A stretch of DNA of 13,848 nt from an uncultured Bacillota bacterium (GTDB lineage: Bacteria > Bacillota > Clostridia > Peptostreptococcales > Anaerovoracaceae), in the NCBI GenBank assembly GCA_958448635.1, contig CAUDEQ010000051.1, forward strand, positions 1 through 13,848. The letters run 5' to 3'. The translations under genes were made by a program, and so were the position numbers. Position 1 is the stretch's first letter. Every line of letters begins with the position of its first letter. This document shows, one piece after another, positions 1-6,573 of the stretch. The notes beneath the pieces were generated by a model. That model was not told the origin of the DNA and ran no database searches. It worked only from the letters and a program-made list of their open reading frames with translations.

Positions 1-52
1 TATTATAGCAGGGGTTAAACGAGGTTTGTTACTCTACTTTTATGGGTACACC

Positions 53-814
53 TCAATTGCTTTTTTTCCACAATGTCATGACAAAACCATCTGTATTGTT
101 TCCGGACACTCTGTAAACACAGTCCTCCGGCACCGAAACAACCACACAGTCGTCATCTGCAGGTATATAGTATATCTCCACATCTAAATTCCGGCCCGTA
201 CTGTACACAAGCCTGCAATCGTTACGATATCTCTTGATGTATTCCGTATACTCTTCCAGAGCAAAGCCTCTTTCCTTCATGATTATGGAATGAGGATAGC
301 CTACATATCTGAAATGCCATGGTTCATGTGCGATTCCCGTCAGCCCTTCCTTGCCCTTTTCATAGCGTTCAATAAAACCATACTCCGCAGCTGCATGCCT
401 GAACTCATTGCATATCCCGTCATACGGGAAATCCGGACATATGAAATCCATCTTATTTTTATTGACTCCCAAATCTATAGCCAAACCTGTCTGATGCTCG
501 CTGTGCTCCGGCATAGCGACATATTGCCGTGTAAAATCTTCACCGTTATCCTTAAGGGAAGCCATGTATATATCACCCTGCTCCTCCGGCGAGCGATATC
601 CGCTTACGGGAATGATGGAATCTCCTGCTGAAATTTTTTCAATTATTAGCTTCAATGCATTCGCCGCTTCACGCTTCATAAGTATGTCCGGAAAGCTCAT
701 ATCGGCAGGTATCATATCCTGCATTTCACTCCTTCTTAACGGGTGTTTTGCATTGACAAGCACCAGATCACCATGATGCAGCCTTTGCCTTTGCAGTTCA
801 ATATTCTTCATCAT
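53..814 (-). CDS. vanXY: VanXY-type D,D-dipeptidase/D,D-carboxypeptidase
   Basis: Zinc peptidase of the VanY/VanXY family. In VanG-type resistance it removes D-Ala-D-Ala dipeptide and trims the terminal D-Ala from pentapeptide precursors, so that D-Ala-D-Ser precursors prevail. Visible motifs (numbered from ATG 814): GYR at 72-74, the SxHxxGxAxD zinc motif with His107 and Asp114, and EPWH with catalytic Glu164 and zinc ligand His167. About 253 residues fits VanXY. No signal peptide or membrane anchor is visible, so it is probably cytoplasmic, unlike membrane VanY. The start overlaps the ligase stop codon as TGATG; GTG 817 and a second ATG at 811 are alternatives. The upstream ribosome site is weak, suggesting translational coupling. 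Family assignment is firm. Which of the two activities dominates cannot be read from the sequence, and the expected next gene (vanT) lies outside the window. Confidence 0.92.
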   Translation of the reverse strand: MMKNIELQRQRLHHGDLVLVNAKHPLRRSEMQDMIPADMSFPDILMKREAANALKLIIEKISAGDSIIPVSGYRSPEEQGDIYMASLKDNGEDFTRQYVAMPEHSEHQTGLAIDLGVNKNKMDFICPDFPYDGICNEFRHAAAEYGFIERYEKGKEGLTGIAHEPWHFRYVGYPHSIIMKERGFALEEYTEYIKRYRNDCRLVYSTGRNLDVEIYYIPADDDCVVVSVPEDCVYRVSGNNTDGFVMTLWKKSN

Positions 815-1860
815 CACACATACAGGCCTGTCAGCTTATCCAGCATTTCTGAAAAAGACAGACCGACTCCTTTCAACATATTCGGATATCTGCTGCGAGA
901 GGTAAGTCCCGGAATCGTATTTACCTCATTGAATACTATTTCTCCCGACGGCGTACAAAACATATCAACTCTGGCAAATCCCGAGCATCCCAGAGCCCTG
1001 TATATAGTAACGGCAGTTTCCTGTATCTTCCTTTCAGTATCGGCATCTATCCTTGCGGGCATGTATATCTTTGAAGTTTTTCTCTCGTATTTTTCTTCAT
1101 AATCGAAAAATCCGCCGGACAGCTGAATCTCATCAGCTCTGCCTACAATGAGCTCATCGATGCCGAGCACGGAGCAGCCCACCTCAAATCCATCTATGGC
1201 CTCTTCCGCTATTACCTGCGTATCATGCTCGAAGGCTCTCTGTATAGCAGCTTCAAGCTCCTGCCATTCACAAACCTTCGTTATACCGAAGGAGGAGCCT
1301 GCGCGGACGGGCTTTACAAACAACGGAAGGCTCAGCTCTGAATCGATTTTTTCCATAGCCTTCTCTTTATCTGAGTAATCGAAGGTCACAGCTTTAGGTA
1401 CAGAAATACCTGCAAGGCTGACTATTTTATGCGCCTTGTCCTTATCCATGCAAAGGGCAGATGAAAGTGTTCCGCAGCCGATAACAGGAATGCCCGTCAG
1501 CTCAAAGAGCCCCTGCACCGTACCGTCCTCGCCGTTTCTTCCGTGCAGTACAGGAAACACGATATCTATATCTATTACCCTGTATTTCCCCTCATACAGC
1601 TCTATGAGCCCCTTGGTGCGACGGCTTTGCGAAACAACGACGGGACACAGATTTTTCCTGTCTTCGATCCACGCATTCTCTCCTATTTTTTCTGTCACGC
1701 CTGTATAATGATACCATTCTCCCTCTTGGGAGATCCCGACAGGTATCACATCGAATCTGTCTCTGTTCAGATTTTCCAAAACGGCTGCCGCCGATTTCAA
1801 GGATATCTGATATTCAGCCGAATTACCGCCGAATATCACTGCGATTTTTTTCTTCTGCAT
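814..1860 (-). CDS. vanG: VanG-like D-alanine--D-serine ligase
   Basis: ATP-grasp ligase of the Ddl/Van family, 348 residues, the usual length. N-terminal GGNSAEYQIS places the conserved Glu at 16. HGRNGEDG lies at 106-113, the ATP-binding KPVRAGSSFG at 183-192, and the metal and substrate motifs FARVD at 295-299 and NEVNTIPG at 311-318. The omega-loop reads FFDYEEKYERKTS, with EKY at 256-258. D-Ala-D-Lac ligases lack this EKY-type loop, while D-Ser ligases of the VanG kind carry it. The gene has a good AGAGG site before ATG 1860 and sits between vanW and vanXY, which supports D-Ala-D-Ser specificity over a housekeeping Ddl. The product would be incorporated into peptidoglycan precursors and lower vancomycin affinity. 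Ligase family is certain; D-Ser rather than D-Ala specificity is a strong inference from loop and context. Confidence 0.9.
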   Translation of the reverse strand: MQKKKIAVIFGGNSAEYQISLKSAAAVLENLNRDRFDVIPVGISQEGEWYHYTGVTEKIGENAWIEDRKNLCPVVVSQSRRTKGLIELYEGKYRVIDIDIVFPVLHGRNGEDGTVQGLFELTGIPVIGCGTLSSALCMDKDKAHKIVSLAGISVPKAVTFDYSDKEKAMEKIDSELSLPLFVKPVRAGSSFGITKVCEWQELEAAIQRAFEHDTQVIAEEAIDGFEVGCSVLGIDELIVGRADEIQLSGGFFDYEEKYERKTSKIYMPARIDADTERKIQETAVTIYRALGCSGFARVDMFCTPSGEIVFNEVNTIPGLTSRSRYPNMLKGVGLSFSEMLDKLTGLYV

Positions 1861-1876
1861 TTTATATACCTCTTTC

Positions 1877-2686
1877 TTATTTTTTCATATCATCCATGCT
1901 TTCGTATCCTATTTCGCATTTATTTACATACAGCTCTCTGCTGACCTGCACTCCTGTTTTCCTGTCCCTTTCTTTCCGGCATACATGAGCCGTCTGATAC
2001 AGCCTTCCGGCTTGTCTGTAATATTCTACAGATGAATTAAACACCTCATATTCAATATTGATCGGTTTAAGGGACAGGATACGACCGTACATAAATTCAT
2101 CATCAAAGCTCACCTCTATCTGAAATAAATTGTCTGTTTCATTGCGTACTTTTAAATCAAGCCAGCCTTCGGTGACTGTGGCATCGATTCCGCAAGGCAT
2201 CTCATCATCCGCAGGCCGGAAAAATTCAATGGCATGTCCATGCCGCTCGACAATTGTAAGCGGTGCGTGCAGAAAGAGCCAGAACAACATGTTGCTCAGC
2301 TGACATAGTCCTCCTCCGTATGAGCCTTTGATTTCCCCGTCTACGAGATTCAAACCGTCCCTGTATTTCTCATAACGATCCGCATACCTTACCAGCTGAT
2401 AAAAGGAAAATGTTTCCCCCGGCTCAATTGCCACCTTGTTCGCCGTTGCGGCAGCAAGCTTGAGATTATGCACTTTATTCAGCTGGTACTTCACATCAAA
2501 CCCGCTTTTTTCATTTATCATAAGCGACGATGTACCGAATACCGTATACGGCAGCGGCTTTTCATATTTCTTCCTCGCATATTTGTTTCCGTCGAGCTTC
2601 ATTTTCAGATAAAAGAGCTTTTTTCTCTGCCATTTGCGCAGCGGCAGCAGAAACGGAAACACCTGCGTAAGTCTTTTCCTTGCCAT
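1877..2686 (-). CDS. vanW: VanW family protein
   Basis: VanW accessory protein of glycopeptide-resistance clusters; its biochemical role is not established. The conserved core is visible: PGETFSF, then LVRYADRY, a GGGLCQLSN motif, RHGHAIEF and EGWLDLK. The frame is open upstream to a TTG at 2785, but the ATG at 2686 is chosen. It has a strong GAGGGGG site about 9-10 nt upstream, and the protein then begins MARKRLTQVFPFLLP, closely like known VanW N-termini. The extra 33 codons run through the promoter and hairpin region and are unlikely to be translated. With this start the protein has 269 residues, the normal size. It is first in the vanW-vanG-vanXY unit, 16 nt before the ligase gene. No signal peptide is evident. 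VanY, which lies between vanS and vanW in the Enterococcus vanG cluster, is absent here. Confidence 0.9.
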   Translation of the reverse strand: MARKRLTQVFPFLLPLRKWQRKKLFYLKMKLDGNKYARKKYEKPLPYTVFGTSSLMINEKSGFDVKYQLNKVHNLKLAAATANKVAIEPGETFSFYQLVRYADRYEKYRDGLNLVDGEIKGSYGGGLCQLSNMLFWLFLHAPLTIVERHGHAIEFFRPADDEMPCGIDATVTEGWLDLKVRNETDNLFQIEVSFDDEFMYGRILSLKPINIEYEVFNSSVEYYRQAGRLYQTAHVCRKERDRKTGVQVSRELYVNKCEIGYESMDDMKK

Positions 2687-2711
2687 ATGTATCGTTCCCC
2701 CTCGATGTTTT

Positions 2712-2766
2712 CCCAAAACAAAACGCTCCTGTTTCGGTACTTTGATTGTACTCAAAACAGGAGCGT
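2712..2766 (-). terminator. hairpin with U-rich tail upstream of vanW (terminator or leader attenuator)
   Basis: Perfect 12-bp inverted repeat (ACGCTCCTGTTT at 2723-2734 with its complement at 2755-2766) and an additional inner GTAC/GTAC pairing, followed on the minus strand by a T-rich run (2722-2715). This is the form of an intrinsic terminator. It lies after the VanR boxes and before the vanW ribosome site. It could stop vanRS read-through, or it could be a structured 5' leader of the vanW transcript. Confidence 0.7.
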
Positions 2767-2810
2767 CATTTATCCGTTCCATCAAAAGGAATTCTGTTTT
2801 ATGTCCTAAT

Positions 2811-2833
2811 AAATTCTTACGATTTTCCTACGA
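2811..2833 (-). promoter_or_regulatory. two tandem VanR-type binding boxes
   Basis: Minus strand TCGTAGGAAAAT (2833-2822) is directly followed, with an 11-bp period, by TCGTAAGAATTT (2822-2811). The 12-bp motif described for VanA-type VanR, as I recall it, is TCGTANGAAANT. The first box matches every specified position and the second all but one. One-helical-turn spacing fits an OmpR-family dimer. The first box includes the vanS stop codon. A weak promoter follows (TTAGGA at 2809-2804, 17 bp, TTTGAT at 2786-2781), as expected for an activator-dependent promoter of vanW-vanG-vanXY. Confidence 0.72.
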
Positions 2834-3934
2834 CACGGGAATTACCACCTCAAAGCAGGTTATGCCATTGGTACTTTCAGCCGATATCTTTCCATGATGC
2901 AGCTGCACGATTTCCCTTGCAATTGCAAGCCCCAGTCCGGCCCCTCCGCTTCTTGAGCTTCGTGCAGTATCGAGACGGAAGAACTGCTCAAAAATTCTCT
3001 CCAGCTTTTCTGCGGGAATTGTATTTCCTTCGTTTATCACTTTTATACGAACATCCTTGCCGCTTACTCCGGCTTCCACCTTGATGGTCGTATTTTCATA
3101 GCTGTAATTCACAGCATTTCTCAGAAGATTATCAAGAACCCTCTGCATTTTATCTGCATCGCATTCCACCATGATATCGGGCTCTGCATCCAGCCGGCAG
3201 CCCAACGACTTGTCCAAAAGCATAGGCTTGAACTCATATGTAAGCTGCTCCAACATACGCGTCATATTCACCGTACCATATTCGAGAGTTATACCTGAAA
3301 GATTGAATCTCGTTATCTCAAAGAATTCGTTTATCAGTTCTTCAAGACGTTCCGCCTTGTCAAGAGAAATTGACAGATAGCGCTCTCTCAGCTCATCTGA
3401 TATCTGCTGCTCATCCCTCAGAAGCGTCAGGTAGCCTATCACCGAGGACAGCGGTGTTTTCAAATCATGCGCCAAATACATAACCAGGGCATTTTTTCGC
3501 TGCTCCGCATCCTTTACGGCTCTCATATTGTCCAGCGCCTTTTCACGGACTCTGTTCAACTCTGTTTCCGTATAAAACATCGCACTGGACAGAACGATGG
3601 GCTCACCTGACGGTGATATCAGCTGTTCTGTCGCATCAACAACCTCATCTAAATACTTAAGCGGCTTGGAAATAAAATAATATGTTATCATCAGCCACCC
3701 TATAATAAAAACAATTCCGCCGAACAGCAGTATATAGTCCCCTACAAAGCTCAGGAGCTGATACAGCATATCGTCAGGCTGCCAGGTAAATCTTGCAAAA
3801 AAATCCCATGCTAAAACTATGAAAAAAAACAATGCGATGCCATAGCCTGCGATGGATAAGACGTATTGCAGCAGCAGTCTCTTTGCCACAGTGCTGTGCT
3901 GCCTGACGGCTTTATTTCTGTAAATCCTATTCAA
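2828..3934 (-). CDS. vanS: VanS-type sensor histidine kinase
   Basis: Membrane histidine kinase, 368 residues, partner of the adjacent VanR. Two membrane segments at about 20-46 and 67-88 bracket a short extracellular stretch of about 20 residues, as in VanG/VanB-like short sensors. A linker of HAMP type follows. The HisKA box LAHDLKTPLS places the phosphorylated His at 156. The ATPase domain shows the N box DNLLRNAVNYS (268-278), NEGNTIP (301-307), FFRLD, and the G box SGGAGLGLAI (329-338). The start is TTG 3934, overlapping the end of vanR by 8 nt, with GGGG about 10 nt upstream; no ATG lies before the first membrane segment. Expected role: sensing glycopeptide or cell-wall stress and phosphorylating VanR. 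The inducing signal cannot be inferred from sequence. The last codons carry a VanR box. Confidence 0.9.
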   Translation of the reverse strand: MNRIYRNKAVRQHSTVAKRLLLQYVLSIAGYGIALFFFIVLAWDFFARFTWQPDDMLYQLLSFVGDYILLFGGIVFIIGWLMITYYFISKPLKYLDEVVDATEQLISPSGEPIVLSSAMFYTETELNRVREKALDNMRAVKDAEQRKNALVMYLAHDLKTPLSSVIGYLTLLRDEQQISDELRERYLSISLDKAERLEELINEFFEITRFNLSGITLEYGTVNMTRMLEQLTYEFKPMLLDKSLGCRLDAEPDIMVECDADKMQRVLDNLLRNAVNYSYENTTIKVEAGVSGKDVRIKVINEGNTIPAEKLERIFEQFFRLDTARSSRSGGAGLGLAIAREIVQLHHGKISAESTNGITCFEVVIPVS

Positions 3935-4637
3935 TGGTATACCCCACTCCCCATACTGTTTTTATGAATTTCGGATTCTTCGCCGGCTCACTGAGCTTTT
4001 CACGAAGCCTTCCGATATGAGCCATAACGGTATTGTTGTTGTCCAGAAATTTTTCTCCCCAGACAGCCTCGAACAATTCTTCAGATGCGACGACCTTGCC
4101 GCGATTCTCGCATAAGTGCCAGAGTATGGAAAATTCGATGGGCGTTAAAGCTATCTCTTTCCCGTACAATGTGCATTTATGGGTATCCTTGTTTATTATC
4201 AGCCCTCTTACATCATACTCCGCCACACCTTCTTCATTTGCCTCCGGACTGGCTGCTCCTGCATTGTTGTAACGGACGTAACGCCTGAGCTGCGTCTTTA
4301 CTCTGGCCACCACCTCCAGCGGATTAAAGGGCTTGGTGATATAGTCGTCTGCACCGATGGTCAGCCCCATTATCTTATCAGTATCCTCGACCTTGGCGGT
4401 CAGCATTATTATCGGAAAGAAATACTTTTCTCTTATCTTCTGGCAGATTTGAAATCCGTCGATATCCGGAAGCATAATATCCAGTATGGCCAAATCTATT
4501 TTCTGCGTCCGTATGCATTTAATCGCATCACTGCCGTTGTAAAACTTATGCACCTTGTATCCGTCGTTTTTCAGACAGACCTCTATAAGGTCTGCGATTT
4601 CCTTTTCATCATCTACAATTAAAATATTTTCATTCAT
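3927..4637 (-). CDS. vanR: VanR-type OmpR-family response regulator
   Basis: Two-domain response regulator, 236 residues from ATG 4637. The receiver domain starts MNENILIVDDEKEI, with acidic residues at 9-11, phosphoacceptor Asp53 in ILDIMLPD, Thr80 and Lys102 (the KPF motif). The C-terminal OmpR winged helix includes LTPIEFSILWHLCENRGKVV and ends with KTVWGVGYTIE. The frame continues upstream to a TTG at 4658, but ATG 4637 has GGAGTG about 9 nt before it and gives the canonical N-terminus. It overlaps vanS and presumably activates the promoter after vanS through the tandem boxes at 2811-2833; autoregulation is possible. No VanU-type regulator precedes it, unlike the enterococcal vanG cluster. 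Response-regulator assignment is certain; the VanR name rests on homology and operon context. Confidence 0.92.
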   Translation of the reverse strand: MNENILIVDDEKEIADLIEVCLKNDGYKVHKFYNGSDAIKCIRTQKIDLAILDIMLPDIDGFQICQKIREKYFFPIIMLTAKVEDTDKIMGLTIGADDYITKPFNPLEVVARVKTQLRRYVRYNNAGAASPEANEEGVAEYDVRGLIINKDTHKCTLYGKEIALTPIEFSILWHLCENRGKVVASEELFEAVWGEKFLDNNNTVMAHIGRLREKLSEPAKNPKFIKTVWGVGYTIE

Positions 4638-4670
4638 ATCAGCGTTCACTCCGGTCAAAATGTAGAAATG

Positions 4671-4785
4671 CTTATAGCATCGCTTGTCGCATTTTTTATC
4701 AAATCATGGTTTCATATCATTCTTTCATATCTCATTAATGCATATCACCTGAAGCACAGGTATGTCTTTATTTCTTTGATATGCA
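4671..4785 (-). promoter_or_regulatory. intergenic control region upstream of vanR
   Basis: The gap between the macrodomain gene and vanR holds an 8-bp inverted repeat (TGCATATC at 4785-4778, GATATGCA at 4746-4739) enclosing a small ACCTG/CAGGT hairpin. Next come two direct copies of ATATGAAA 13 bp apart (4730-4723 and 4717-4710), then a loose promoter (TTGATA at 4702-4697, TATAAG at 4676-4671, 20-bp spacing). The direct copies share TATGAAA with the second half of the VanR motif. No clear terminator for the upstream gene is seen. This is probably the vanRS promoter, but details are uncertain. Confidence 0.35.
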
Positions 4786-4795
4786 GAATTTCTGT

Positions 4796-5299
4796 CTATC
4801 GTAACATTTTTTCAGTCGCTGCAACCTTCCTGAAGTATGCCTCATCGAATATCACGATGTATACCGTCATATCATTGTCTTCAAGAAATTCTTCTATCGT
4901 GTCTTTTGCTGTCTGAAAGGCTTCATCCTTTGGATATCCGTACACGCCGGCGGATATCAGCGGGAATGCCACCGTTTCACAGCCGGCTTCCTCTGCCAGC
5001 TTCAGAGAATTCCTGTAGCACGACTCCAGCATAGCCTTCTCTCCTCTTTGACCTCCGTGCCATACGGGGCCCACCGTATGTATCACATACCTGCATGGCA
5101 GATCATATGCAGATGTCATCTTCGCCTGTCCCGTATCGCAGCCGTTGAGTCTGCGGCATTCCTCAAGAAGCTTAGGACCTGCCGCACGATGTATGCAGCC
5201 GTCAACTCCGCCTCCTCCCAGGAGACTGTTATTGGCGGCGTTCACTATGGCGTCCACCTTAAGCTTTGTAATATCCCCTTGTATTATTCTTACCGTCAT
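4796..5299 (-). CDS. macrodomain protein, putative O-acetyl-ADP-ribose deacetylase / ADP-ribosyl hydrolase
   Basis: A stand-alone macrodomain of 167 residues, the size of the YmdB/MacroD class. The ligand-binding motifs are clear: IIQGDITKLKVDAIVNAANNSLLGGGGVDG near the N-terminus, with the catalytic loop AANN and GGGGVDG, then AGPKLLEEC, YVIHTVGPVW, and the second loop SAGVYGYP. Members hydrolyse O-acetyl-ADP-ribose or remove ADP-ribose from proteins or nucleic acids in the cytoplasm. ATG 5299 has a very good AGAAGGAGAAGG site. It lies 33 nt after the HD-domain gene and is the last gene of a set that also holds a Nudix hydrolase able, by family, to act on ADP-ribose, so a shared ADP-ribose turnover role is plausible. 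The zincin-type partners of zinc-dependent macrodomain operons (sirtuin SirTM, LplA2, GcvH-L) are not present nearby. Confidence 0.9.
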   Translation of the reverse strand: MTVRIIQGDITKLKVDAIVNAANNSLLGGGGVDGCIHRAAGPKLLEECRRLNGCDTGQAKMTSAYDLPCRYVIHTVGPVWHGGQRGEKAMLESCYRNSLKLAEEAGCETVAFPLISAGVYGYPKDEAFQTAKDTIEEFLEDNDMTVYIVIFDEAYFRKVAATEKMLR

Positions 5300-5332
5300 A
5301 TCCTTCTCCTTCTCTCATCCTCGCCAGTGCCT

Positions 5333-5938
5333 TTACCTGCTTCCTCTAATTATATTTCCCTTTTTAATATTATCCTGAAGCATTTTATCCGTTTCCTCAT
5401 ACAGCCTTTCCGAGCCGGCCTTTGTAGCCGCATGTCGTCTGTAAACATGCACCTCATCTATGTCATGCTCCCTCCAGTCTGCACCGTCGTTGCTGTTGTT
5501 CAGAAGAAGCGGCTGAAAATTGTCCAGAGCATGTGCAAAGCGCGCCTCAGGGCTTTCTCCGGCTTCAAATTCATCGAAGAGCTCTTTCATCTCCTGCTCC
5601 TGATCCTTGGGCAGCAGTGCATATATCCTCTCCTTAGCCTTATCCTCACGCTCCTTCTGGGTTGCCAGATTCACATCATCGTATGCGTATGTATCGCCTG
5701 CATCTATCTCCACCACATCGTGGATAAGACACATCATCATCGTTTTCAGAACATCTATCTCCTCGTTGGCATATTCCCTGAGAAGATAAGCCATCACAGC
5801 CATGTGCCACGCATGCTCGGCATCGTTCTCCCTTCTTCCGTGGCCCGACAGATGTGTCCTTCTGAAGATATTCTTCTCCTTATCGATTTCCAGTATGAAA
5901 TCCACCTGCTTCTTAAGTCTTTCATCCATCGATATCAC
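5333..5938 (-). CDS. HD-domain phosphohydrolase, YfbR/HDDC2-like
   Basis: Metal-dependent HD-domain protein of about 200 residues. Visible metal-site residues: His in DAEHAWHMAVMA, the HD pair in MCLIHDVVEIDAGD, and Asp in the later AHALDNFQPLL segment. This arrangement and length resemble the 5'-deoxynucleotidase YfbR and HDDC2 group, which dephosphorylate (deoxy)nucleoside monophosphates; the true substrate is not shown by sequence. The GTG start (5938) overlaps the stop of the LOG gene as GTGA, which suggests coupling. ATG 5929 in the same frame is an alternative, since GAGAGG sits very close to the GTG and somewhat far from the ATG. It is the third gene in the nucleotide-enzyme set and ends 33 nt before the macrodomain gene. 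HD family is certain, function is inferred. Confidence 0.85.
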   Translation of the reverse strand: MISMDERLKKQVDFILEIDKEKNIFRRTHLSGHGRRENDAEHAWHMAVMAYLLREYANEEIDVLKTMMMCLIHDVVEIDAGDTYAYDDVNLATQKEREDKAKERIYALLPKDQEQEMKELFDEFEAGESPEARFAHALDNFQPLLLNNSNDGADWREHDIDEVHVYRRHAATKAGSERLYEETDKMLQDNIKKGNIIRGSR

Positions 5939-6492
5939 TTTCCTCTCTTCTTATTCCAATCTTCTTCTATCATCCCCAGCAGCCTCTTGGGGTCGTCGGA
6001 AACGTGCAGCAGCTCCAGCAGTCCGGATGACATGAAGCCCTTTTCTGCAGTATTCATCAGCATCTGTATCAGCTCATCATAATATCCCGCCGTGTTGAGT
6101 ATGCCTATGGGCTTACTGTGTCTTCTCAGCTGCCTCAAGGTGAAGATCTCAAAGAACTCCTCCATGGTACCTATGCCTCCGGGCGTCACGATGAAGGCAT
6201 CGGATTTCTCATCCATCATGGCCTTGCGCTCCCTCATGGTCTCCGTAATGTAAAACTCCGTGCATTTTTCAAAAAGCACTCCCGGCTTGTTGAAGAACGC
6301 AGGCGCAATGCCTATGCTGACACCGCCCTTTTCATCCATTCCCCTTGCCACTGCTCCCATCAGTCCTGTCCTGCCACCGCCGAAGATGAGTCCGTGACCC
6401 TTTTCTGCCATAGCCCTTCCCAGCACCTCTCCTGCCTCTATATAAGCTCTGTCTATATCATTGCTGCTGGCTCCGAATACACATATATTCAT
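5935..6492 (-). CDS. LOG family (TIGR00730) nucleoside-monophosphate phosphoribohydrolase
   Basis: A Rossmann-fold protein of 185 residues with the signature of the Lonely Guy / TIGR00730 family: GGGRTGLMG after an initial ICVFGASSN, MRERKAMM in the middle, and PGGIGTMEEFFE, which carries the catalytic Arg/Glu pattern. Family members split nucleoside 5'-monophosphates, including cytokinin nucleotides, to base and ribose-5-phosphate. In anaerobic bacteria the physiological substrate is usually unknown. ATG 6492 is used because GGGAG lies 7 nt upstream and the protein begins at the conserved beta-strand; an in-frame TTG at 6528 has no support. It lies about 80 nt after the Nudix gene and overlaps the HD-domain gene by 4 bases. 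The neighbours are all nucleotide-handling enzymes, consistent with salvage or sanitation of damaged nucleotides. Confidence 0.9.
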   Translation of the reverse strand: MNICVFGASSNDIDRAYIEAGEVLGRAMAEKGHGLIFGGGRTGLMGAVARGMDEKGGVSIGIAPAFFNKPGVLFEKCTEFYITETMRERKAMMDEKSDAFIVTPGGIGTMEEFFEIFTLRQLRRHSKPIGILNTAGYYDELIQMLMNTAEKGFMSSGLLELLHVSDDPKRLLGMIEEDWNKKRGK

Positions 6493-6573
6493 ATACACTC
6501 TCCCTGTCAATTTATTTACAGCTGACAATCCGGACGGTAATCGATTTTTCGTCCTGCTGCCATTTTTTTCTAT

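Noticed and set aside
1..52. TATAAT-like sequence at the left edge after vanXY
   Set aside because: On the minus strand TATAAT falls at 7-2, but no acceptable -35 lies 16-18 bp upstream and the following sequence is outside the window.
2687..2785. N-terminal extension of vanW to TTG 2785
   Set aside because: It would translate the hairpin region, lacks homology to VanW, and the internal ATG 2686 has a strong ribosome site and canonical N-terminus.
4739..4750. 12-bp match AGGTGATATGCA to the dispersed repeat upstream of vanR
   Set aside because: Only this short piece matches and no TATAAT follows at the expected distance; chance is a sufficient explanation for one 12-mer match of a ~97-bp element in this window.
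5048..6082. Plus-strand open frame of 344 codons
   Set aside because: It lies entirely opposite the macrodomain, HD and LOG genes, which have clear family motifs; the translation is low-complexity and matches nothing recognisable.
6509..6516. TTGACA just before the LOG gene start
   Set aside because: No -10 fits between it and the start codon; it overlaps the ribosome-site region and is most likely chance.
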